Assembly (NCBI GenBank): GCA_937896705.1
Contig: CALBOC010000066.1
Span: 1 to 5,067 of the forward strand
DNA from: an uncultured Micrococcaceae bacterium
GTDB taxonomy: Bacteria > Actinomycetota > Actinomycetes > Actinomycetales > Micrococcaceae
DNA: 5,067 nucleotides
Direction of reading: 5' to 3'
In this document: one piece after another, positions 1 through 5,067 of the stretch
How the letters are laid out: the number at the start of each line of letters is the position of its first letter
Position numbering within the stretch: the stretch's first letter is position 1
The notes under the pieces: generated by a model
Told to the model about the DNA's origin: nothing
The model's input: the letters and a program-made list of their open reading frames with translations, nothing else
The model's database searches: none
Program-made: the position numbers and the translations under genes

Positions 1-1481
1 AATGATCGGATCGAAACCGGCGGTGATCCCGCACCTGAGCGTTTGGGCCCACGGGGCGCTTCGAAAGGATACTGCGGCACCGGTGCCTGCTGCCGCGTCA
101 ACGTAAATTGTTGGATCGCCACCGGCCCGCCCATTTTTGCCTCCAAGTTACCGAAGGGAATTTCGGTCGCTCGAGCGACTTCTGGATCATCCAGCGCGAC
201 TGCTAACTGCTGATCAATCACCGAAATATTGTGTTCGGCCCCGAAGACCCCGGTCTCCACGGTTTCCGCCGGATACCCGTGGACCTCGACGGTCGTGCGA
301 TTCAGCCGTGCCTCATTACTGGCCCCAGTCAGGGCCGTGACCTTGTCGTGTTGATGCTCGATGTGTACAAAGTTTGTTGAGAGATCGTCGGTGGTCCGGT
401 GGCCCGTCGGGGCCGCAACCGTGAGCGCGTCCGAAACCTCATATTTTCCCGTGACCTTCTTGCTCAGTGCCACATTCATCGCGTGCATCCCGCCTTGGCT
501 ATATCCCATCGGAATGATCTTCGCTCCGGCCGGGACGCCGGCTTGGACGAGCATCTGTAACGTGGCTTCCTCGATGTGTGCCGAATCGGCAGCGACGGCT
601 TCAACCACTCCGGTCGCACCAAACGCTGCATCATCCTGGAGCATCCCCAGTGGGCCACTGTCATCGCCTAACGGTGTGGTGCCGGGATACATCACCGCAT
701 ACGCGTCAGAGCCGTCCGGTTGACCAATCCGAGCGATCGTCACCGTATCGGCTTCATGGGCGTAGTCTTCCAATAGGCTCATGGCCTGCATCGAACCGTC
801 CGTCCCGAGGTTGTCACGAGCCTGCCAGCCATCCGCTGTAGGTTGCGACGTCACATTGTCAACGTCATAGGGCGCTAACCGCATCAGCCCTGCGTGCTGC
901 AAGGCATGAGCCAACATGCCGTAAGTTCGCTGCGAGGGGTCGACATCCCAGAGGCTTTCCTCCAGCCCAAACATCCACCCGATGGTGTGTCCGATCGCAA
1001 GCTTTGCGCCCGGCGCCGTCCCATCCAGCGTAGTAAAGGCGGCTTCAACCGGAGCCCACGCGTAGGTATTGGCACCACGGATCGCGATTTCATACATGTC
1101 GTTGGAGACGTTCATGCTTGTGGTGAGGCCAAGAATGCTCAGCACAACGGCTGTGGGGGTCACCGCGAGGTCCACCAGATTCGAGATGTGAGCTTCGGCT
1201 TCCAGATAGCCTTCGACCGCGTATTCGACACCTGTGGTCAGCGCTTGTACTTCAGCCCGCATGGCGATCAGCCCGGTTGAAATGCCCACCGTATTGGCCC
1301 CGATGATTGGGCCCTGCGGGGTCATAATGGTGATGCCCGCCAGGAGTCCGCCGGCTGCGGCGGCGTCACCGGCCAACCGCATGGTGTGTTCAGTCGCCTC
1401 CCGAAGCCGGGCTGCACCCAAGCTAAGCTCATCCAGATTTGCGCGCCAGTGTGTTGGCCCGCCGGTCACTGTGGCACTCAT
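1..1481 (-). CDS. Alpha/beta-hydrolase with helical N-terminal domain, putative type VII secretion substrate (3' end beyond window)
   Basis: The frame is open from ATG at 1481 to the left edge (493 residues), so the C-terminus is missing; the last ~30 residues are Pro/Ser/Arg-rich, suggesting the true end is close. Residues ~12-100 look mainly helical, with hydrophobic stretches near 42-74 and 102-120. Residues ~225-430 read as an alpha/beta-hydrolase: a strand ending in Y265-P-G-T (oxyanion loop type), the nucleophile elbow G326-Y-S328-Q-G330-G, a likely acid D379 after a strand (HIEHQHDK), and a likely base H417 (GAEHNIS). This order and spacing fit a Ser-Asp-His esterase or lipase. The G-Y-S-Q-G elbow resembles cutinases and mycobacterial PE-PPE hydrolases, but the exact family is not recognised. 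The ATG overlaps the TGA of the upstream WXG-like gene (ATGA), and AGGTG lies 5 bases before it, so translation is probably coupled. Export by an ESX-like system is inferred from the partner gene only. The substrate is unknown. Confidence 0.8.
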   Translation of the reverse strand, partial: MSATVTGGPTHWRANLDELSLGAARLREATEHTMRLAGDAAAAGGLLAGITIMTPQGPIIGANTVGISTGLIAMRAEVQALTTGVEYAVEGYLEAEAHISNLVDLAVTPTAVVLSILGLTTSMNVSNDMYEIAIRGANTYAWAPVEAAFTTLDGTAPGAKLAIGHTIGWMFGLEESLWDVDPSQRTYGMLAHALQHAGLMRLAPYDVDNVTSQPTADGWQARDNLGTDGSMQAMSLLEDYAHEADTVTIARIGQPDGSDAYAVMYPGTTPLGDDSGPLGMLQDDAAFGATGVVEAVAADSAHIEEATLQMLVQAGVPAGAKIIPMGYSQGGMHAMNVALSKKVTGKYEVSDALTVAAPTGHRTTDDLSTNFVHIEHQHDKVTALTGASNEARLNRTTVEVHGYPAETVETGVFGAEHNISVIDQQLAVALDDPEVARATEIPFGNLEAKMGGPVAIQQFTLTRQQAPVPQYPFEAPRGPKRSGAGSPPVSIRS

Positions 1482-1945
1482 ACGCACACCTGCGCAATCG
1501 CACCGGACGCAACATCCCCCATTGCGGCCCGCGCGGTCGCAAGCAGGGACTGCAGACTGGCAATCATCGTGCGCAGCTCATCGATACCCTGGCCCGCAAG
1601 CCGTGCAGTCTCTTGGGTCAGATCCGCTAAATGCTGGGCTTGGCTCTGCCGGTCGCTCACCGCAGTCCGGAAGGCCTCCCCGGCCGGAGAATGCCACTCC
1701 ATGGTTAAAGTAGCACCCAGCTGACGCTGCACATCCTCAATCCCCGCGGTCACCGCCCGCAACTTGGCCACGAGTTGCTCTAACACTTCGATCTGGGTTG
1801 CCAGAGCGTTCAGTCCCGCCTGTGCAATCGAGGGACTCGACACGAACTGTTGGACCGCTTGAGATGCCATCTCACAGGCTCCTTGTGCCACCAGACTCAT
1901 CCCGGGACCGATCTCCGACATCGAGGGGATCTCAACCATGAGCAT
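1478..1945 (-). CDS. WXG100-like (ESAT-6-like) small helical protein
   Basis: This 155-residue protein is almost entirely predicted helix, with one Trp and no Tyr. Residues ~45-80 form an amphipathic heptad-like helix, followed by the turn W84-H-S-P-A-G-E-A-F-R, then a second helix ~92-138. The turn matches the WXG motif (W-x-G/S, then A-x-x-F) that joins the two helices of WXG100 proteins, which form dimers and serve as type VII secretion substrates or chaperone partners. It is longer than the usual ~100 residues because of an N-terminal extension of ~44 residues. It lacks the C-terminal YxxxD/E export signal. No signal peptide or membrane segment is evident. ATG 1945 is chosen because a strong Shine-Dalgarno sequence sits 6 bases upstream; the in-frame ATG at 1939 would be 12 bases away. 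It is the first gene of a two-gene unit with the hydrolase, suggesting it pairs with that protein's helical N-terminus. Secretion itself is inference. Confidence 0.8.
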   Translation of the reverse strand: MLMVEIPSMSEIGPGMSLVAQGACEMASQAVQQFVSSPSIAQAGLNALATQIEVLEQLVAKLRAVTAGIEDVQRQLGATLTMEWHSPAGEAFRTAVSDRQSQAQHLADLTQETARLAGQGIDELRTMIASLQSLLATARAAMGDVASGAIAQVCV

Positions 1946-1950
1946 CAGCT

Positions 1951-1959
1951 TCCTCCTTT
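1951..1959 (-). promoter_or_regulatory. Strong Shine-Dalgarno site of the WXG-like gene
   Basis: On the minus strand this reads AAAGGAGGA. The AGGAGG core (1957 to 1952) is fully complementary to the 16S anti-Shine-Dalgarno sequence and lies 6 bases before ATG 1945. It decides that start over the alternative ATG at 1939. It is much stronger than the site in front of purB or of the coupled hydrolase gene. Confidence 0.85.
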
Positions 1960-2086
1960 GCAGCCGCCCACCTGCCTGTCATGCGCTCTAGCGTAAGAAC
2001 TCAATCGGTGGGAGGGGCCAGGCTGAGTCGAAGCTGTGGACAAGCGCGATTGGCGCAGCTAAATGTGGAAAAGGCTAGGCCAGATG

Positions 2087-2133
2087 TGTCACGGGCCTGA
2101 CATTGATCGGCGACTTGTCGCTGCCAGTGGCAG
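2087..2133. repeat. Cluster of three inverted repeats upstream of purB
   Basis: Three short dyads lie nearly end to end. TGTCA-N6-TGACA is at 2087-2102. GCGAC-TT-GTCGC is at 2110-2121. CTGCCA-G-TGGCAG is at 2121-2133 and ends 10 bases before the purB ATG, overlapping the candidate -10 CAGAAT. Each could be a binding site for a dimeric regulator, and together they could form small hairpins in any leader RNA. No specific regulator is recognised. The symmetry is seen directly; the operator role is inference. Confidence 0.4.
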
Positions 2134-2136
2134 AAT
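2131..2136 (+). promoter_or_regulatory. Candidate purB -10 element
   Basis: CAGAAT keeps the two most conserved -10 positions (A2 and T6). Seven bases separate it from the ATG at 2144, so transcription would start at or next to the start codon, giving a leaderless message, which is common in actinobacteria. No -35 is seen at 16-18 bases upstream; TTGATC at 2103-2108 is too far away. This is a tentative call. Confidence 0.25.
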
Positions 2137-2143
2137 AAGGGGC

Positions 2144-3556
2144 ATGACTGAAAATATGCGCGTGCGTTTGGCTGAGACAGATATCCCCCTGGGCCCCTTG
2201 GATGGTCGCTACCGTGGTTATGTAGCAGATTTAGTGGACCACCTCTCTGAGGCAGCCCTGAATCGCAACCGCGTGCACGTCGAAGTCGAGTGGTTTATTC
2301 ACTTGGCCGACGGCATCGTGGTCCCCGGCCTGCAGCGTCTCACCGATGCACAGCGCGACGGGCTGCGCGCCATCGTCACCGAATTCGATGAGAACTCCGT
2401 GGCCGAACTGGCCGAAACCGAAGCGGTCACCGTCCACGATGTCAAAGCTGTCGAATACTTCATCGCCAACCGCCTTGAAGGCCTGGGTCTTGGTCATCTG
2501 AGCTCGCTGGTGCACTTTGCCTGCACGTCTGAAGACATCAACAACCTGTCCTATGCGCTGGGTGTGCGCGACGCGGTCCAGGACGTCTGGCTGCCCGCCG
2601 CTCACAAGATGGTCGAATCCATCGCAGAAGTCGCGAAGGCCGCTATCGACACCCCGATGCTGTCACGCACCCACGGCCAACCGGCCACCCCAACCACCCT
2701 GGGCAAAGAGCTTGCGGTCTTTGTGCACCGCTTGAACCGTCAGCTGCGCCGCATTGCAGCACAGCAGTACCTGGGCAAAATCAATGGCGCGACCGGAACC
2801 TACGCGGCTCACGTGGCTGCGGTCCCGCACGCCAACTGGCCGGTCATCGCCCAAGACTTCGTTGAAGGGCTGGGGCTGACCTTCAACCCGTTGACCACTC
2901 AGATCGAAAATCACGACTGGATGTCAGAACTCTACGATGACATCGCGCGTTTCAACCAGATCCTCCACGGCTTCTGCGTCGATGTCTGGAGCTACATCTC
3001 GATCGGCTACTTCGCGCAGATTCCGGTTGCTGGCGCGACCGGTTCCTCGACCATGCCGCATAAGGTCAACCCGATCCGTTTTGAAAACGCCGAGGCCAAC
3101 CTCGAGCTGTCCAACGCCCTGCTCAACACCCTGGGCTCCACGCTGATTGAGTCCCGCTGGCAGCGCGACCTGACCGACTCGACCTCGCAGCGCAATATCG
3201 GTGTGGCACTCGGCCACTCGGTCTTGGCACTGCAAAACGTCACCCGCGGGATGGGACAGCTGGATGTCGCCGAAGATGCACTGGCGGCCGATCTTGATAG
3301 CAACTGGGAGGTCCTGGGTGAAGCCATCCAGACCGTGATGCGCGCAGAGGCCATCGCCGGCGTTGAAGGCATGGATAACCCGTATGAGCGTCTCAAAGAT
3401 CTCACTCGTGGCCAGCGCGTTGATGCCGCACGGATGCGGGAATTTGTTGGTGAACTCGGTCTGCCGGAAGCCGCCGAACAGCGCCTCAAGGACCTTACCC
3501 CGCACACTTACACCGGGCTAGCCGCCGATTTGGCTCGCGAACACCTCGAGAACTAA
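2144..3556 (+). CDS. purB: Adenylosuccinate lyase
   Basis: This enzyme of the fumarase/aspartase superfamily cleaves SAICAR to AICAR in purine synthesis and adenylosuccinate to AMP, releasing fumarate. It is a cytosolic homotetramer. The 470 residues are complete and match the E. coli-type PurB family (about 456) along their length. Landmarks are PLDGRY near the N-terminus, VHDVKAVEY with H98, CTSEDINN, SRTHGQPAT with catalytic H177, LGKINGA, TTQIE-HD, the superfamily signature loop GSSTMPHKVNP at 300-310 with the catalytic Ser pair 301/302, SRWQRDLTDST, and near the end the PYE-LK-LTRG-RVDA block and the LTPHTYTG segment. ATG 2144 is chosen because family homology begins there. The frame can be extended to ATG 2063, but the extra 27 residues look unlike any PurB. 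The start lacks a well-placed Shine-Dalgarno sequence: AAGGGG ends one base before it, so initiation may be leaderless. It is a single gene, divergent from the WXG/hydrolase unit and convergent with the ThDP enzyme. Confidence 0.97.
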   Translation: MTENMRVRLAETDIPLGPLDGRYRGYVADLVDHLSEAALNRNRVHVEVEWFIHLADGIVVPGLQRLTDAQRDGLRAIVTEFDENSVAELAETEAVTVHDVKAVEYFIANRLEGLGLGHLSSLVHFACTSEDINNLSYALGVRDAVQDVWLPAAHKMVESIAEVAKAAIDTPMLSRTHGQPATPTTLGKELAVFVHRLNRQLRRIAAQQYLGKINGATGTYAAHVAAVPHANWPVIAQDFVEGLGLTFNPLTTQIENHDWMSELYDDIARFNQILHGFCVDVWSYISIGYFAQIPVAGATGSSTMPHKVNPIRFENAEANLELSNALLNTLGSTLIESRWQRDLTDSTSQRNIGVALGHSVLALQNVTRGMGQLDVAEDALAADLDSNWEVLGEAIQTVMRAEAIAGVEGMDNPYERLKDLTRGQRVDAARMREFVGELGLPEAAEQRLKDLTPHTYTGLAADLAREHLEN

Positions 3557-3576
3557 ACCAGCCCACTCTGTAAGAA

Positions 3577-3619
3577 AAAGCCTCGGGGCAGACATCTAGA
3601 CTGTCTGCCCCGAGGCTTT
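3577..3619. terminator. Bidirectional intrinsic terminator
   Basis: A perfect 18-bp inverted repeat (3577-3594 and 3602-3619) with a 7-base loop TCTAGAC and a GC-rich stem core GCCTCGGGGCAG. It begins 20 bases after the purB stop and lies 6 bases beyond the stop of the convergent ThDP gene. On the minus strand the stem runs into TTTTTCTTAC, a proper U-tract. On the plus strand only GGCTTTGG follows. It should therefore act in both directions, better for the leftward-transcribed ThDP gene. Confidence 0.9.
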
Positions 3620-3625
3620 GGTGAC

Positions 3626-5067
3626 TTAACCAGTCGCGCCCGGCCGCATGGCTGGGTGCGCGAACTCGGTCGAGATCCGAATGTTCACCACGGCCACCCC
3701 ATCGGCGCCGCTGCTCAACCACTGAGCAAAGTCGTCAAGGTCTTCCATGGTGTCGACGGTGATACCCACGCCGCCCATGGCTTGCCCGACCGCAGCGAAG
3801 TCCATATACGGTAAATACATCGCGCTTGGATCGGCACCTTGAACCGCATATTGATGGATTTCGGCCCCGTATGCTGCGTCATTGAAGACGATCACCGCAC
3901 CGCGATCGGTCTGGTTGATGAAAGTACCCAAGTCGGCCAGTGCCATTTGGCCGCCACCGTCGCCTGAAATACAGACGGTGAATTTCTCCGGGCTTCCCGC
4001 TGAGGCGCCGACGGCGGAGCCGAACCCAAGACCAATGGATTGGAAGGCCGTGCCAACCGCAATGAGACTGGCCGGATCTGGAATCTCGAAGCGTTCTCCA
4101 ATCCAGGTGACAAAATGGCCGCCGTCCAGCACGATCTGGCGATTCGTCGGCAGAATCGCGTTCAGTTTCGCTGCCACGTGGCGTGGATTCAGCTGCCCGT
4201 CGGTCCCGTAGACCGGTTCGTGATCGAGCGTATCCCGAGCGATGAGTGCGGCCAATTCTTGACGGTAGGAGGATGGCCGCGGCTGCAGCGACTCGACGGC
4301 GTGCAGCAGTCTGGGCAACGCGTCAGTCAAGTCCGCGAAGACCGTTTGTGCGGTCGGCAGTGTCAGGTTCCACTTATCGCTCAGATCAATCCGGTACATG
4401 TTGTCAGTACCGAATAGATCGCCCTTCCGGGTCTGGAACGCGTTGCTGGTGGCACCCAAGATGAGCACCATGTCTGCGGCCTGCACGGCTGGCAGCTTGT
4501 GTTCCGGAGTGAAACCACCGGCGATGCCCAGGCTATGCTCCGAGCCAGTGACATGAGATGCGGTCAGTGAATGCATAAACACTGCACCGACTGCGTCACC
4601 GAGTTGGCGTGCAAGCGGGCCGGTGCCGGTCCGGACCACACCACCGCCGGTCAGGATCAGTGGCCGCTGGGCTGTCACCAGCGCGTGGGCGATCAGGTTT
4701 AACTGCTCGTCGGAGGCAGTCGGCTGCGCAATGGGTTCATATGCCTCGGGTGACGCACCATCGCCTGCGGGGAGGTGTCCCAGGTCGTAGGGCACCAACA
4801 CCATGACCGGTTCTTGCCCATCTTCAGCCATATCAAAAGCCCGCGTAAGCGTCGTGGTGACATTATCGGCGCTGATCGTCAGCACCGGAATGTTCAGCCC
4901 CACGGTCACGGTCTGCTGATCGATATCGAAGGGGCGCCGCCCCGTCGAAGGCGCGTCACCCACCACGACCACCATCGGGGTCCGTGCCAACTGAGCTTCC
5001 GCCAAGCCGGTGGCCATATTGGTAAATCCCGCCCCGTAGGTTGCCGTCGCCACCGCGAGTTTGCCGG
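3626..5067 (-). CDS. Thiamine-diphosphate-dependent enzyme, acetolactate synthase-like superfamily (5' end beyond window)
   Basis: The frame is open from the right edge to TAA at 3626-3628, giving 479 whole codons. Full enzymes of this family run about 550-580 residues, so the first ~70-100, including the catalytic Glu of the PYR domain, are missing. Visible residues 1-100 are the rest of the PYR domain (YGAGFTNMATGLAEA, then PMVVVVGDAP). Residues ~118-255 are the Rossmann-like central domain (PLILTGGGVV, then DMVLILGA). Residues ~295-470 are the PP domain, with the cofactor motif G368-D-G then 24 residues then N395-D (GDGGGQM ... VFNDAAYG) that binds Mg2+ and diphosphate. The GTG at 5053 is an internal Val codon within the conserved PYR motif, not a true start. 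The central domain does not show an obvious acetolactate synthase FAD-site motif. The reaction may be decarboxylation or carboligation of a 2-oxoacid; the substrate cannot be assigned. It ends beside the shared terminator. Confidence 0.9.
   Translation of the reverse strand, partial: GKLAVATATYGAGFTNMATGLAEAQLARTPMVVVVGDAPSTGRRPFDIDQQTVTVGLNIPVLTISADNVTTTLTRAFDMAEDGQEPVMVLVPYDLGHLPAGDGASPEAYEPIAQPTASDEQLNLIAHALVTAQRPLILTGGGVVRTGTGPLARQLGDAVGAVFMHSLTASHVTGSEHSLGIAGGFTPEHKLPAVQAADMVLILGATSNAFQTRKGDLFGTDNMYRIDLSDKWNLTLPTAQTVFADLTDALPRLLHAVESLQPRPSSYRQELAALIARDTLDHEPVYGTDGQLNPRHVAAKLNAILPTNRQIVLDGGHFVTWIGERFEIPDPASLIAVGTAFQSIGLGFGSAVGASAGSPEKFTVCISGDGGGQMALADLGTFINQTDRGAVIVFNDAAYGAEIHQYAVQGADPSAMYLPYMDFAAVGQAMGGVGITVDTMEDLDDFAQWLSSGADGVAVVNIRISTEFAHPAMRPGATG

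Larger units (their letters stand above)
1946..2143. other. Divergent intergenic region between the WXG/hydrolase unit and purB
   Basis: This ~200-base gap must hold the promoters of both divergent units. For the leftward unit, TACGCT (minus strand, 1995 to 1990) fits the actinobacterial -10 pattern TAnnnT and would give a leader of about 40 bases, but no good -35 is seen. For purB, CAGAAT at 2131-2136 is a possible -10. The purB side carries three adjacent inverted repeats (2087-2133), listed separately. There is no convincing ORF: the in-frame purB extension back to 2063 has no resemblance to known PurB N-termini. Confidence 0.6.

Noticed and set aside
361..723. Plus-strand open frame of 120 residues
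   Set aside because: It is antisense to the hydrolase domain, including the G-Y-S-Q-G elbow, and arises from the high-GC codon bias of the real gene.
1234..1713. Plus-strand open frame of 159 residues
   Set aside because: It lies antisense across two well-supported minus-strand genes, has a low-complexity Ala/Pro/Arg/Ser composition, and has no recognisable domain.
1990..2004. Promoter for the WXG/hydrolase unit (minus strand TTGAGT and TACGCT)
   Set aside because: The two hexamers are only 3 bases apart, so they cannot be a -35/-10 pair; TACGCT alone is kept only as a weak -10 mention.
2063..2143. In-frame N-terminal extension of purB
   Set aside because: The 27 added residues show no PurB likeness; the region instead contains inverted repeats and a candidate promoter.
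2924..3505. Minus-strand open frame of 193 residues inside purB
   Set aside because: It is antisense to the conserved signature region of purB; the opposite frame stays open because of codon bias, and the product resembles nothing.
5051..5053. GTG as the start of the ThDP enzyme
   Set aside because: The frame stays open upstream to the window edge (G-K-L-A-V), and the Val is within the conserved PYR-domain strand, so the gene begins outside the window.

Overview
The window looks like chromosomal DNA from a high-GC Gram-positive bacterium (Actinomycetota, most likely Micrococcales). The evidence is the GC-rich codon use, an adenylosuccinate lyase with a PLDGRY start, and a WXG100-like secretion protein. 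The exact genus cannot be read from the sequence.

Layout: (1) Positions 1-1945, minus strand, hold a two-gene unit. A 155-residue helical protein with a WXG-type turn (1478-1945) is followed, through a 4-base ATGA start/stop overlap, by a large protein (1481 down to the window edge). The second protein has a helical N-terminal half and a C-terminal alpha/beta-hydrolase domain with a G-Y-S-Q-G nucleophile elbow. This pair has the shape of a type VII (ESX-like) secretion partner plus enzyme substrate, and is the most interesting part of the window. (2) Positions 1946-2143 are a divergent intergenic region with a strong Shine-Dalgarno sequence for the leftward unit and three adjacent inverted repeats just upstream of the rightward gene. 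(3) Positions 2144-3556, plus strand, are purB, encoding adenylosuccinate lyase, complete and with all expected motifs. (4) Positions 3577-3619 form a perfect 18-bp hairpin, a terminator shared by two convergent genes. (5) Positions 3626-5067, minus strand, are the C-terminal ~480 residues of a thiamine-diphosphate-dependent enzyme of the acetolactate synthase/decarboxylase superfamily. Its N-terminus lies beyond the right edge.

PurB is core purine metabolism. The ThDP enzyme is probably a metabolic gene of unassigned substrate. Nothing indicates that either works with the WXG/hydrolase pair; they are simply neighbours. No RNA genes, insertion sequences, CRISPR arrays or phage genes were seen.
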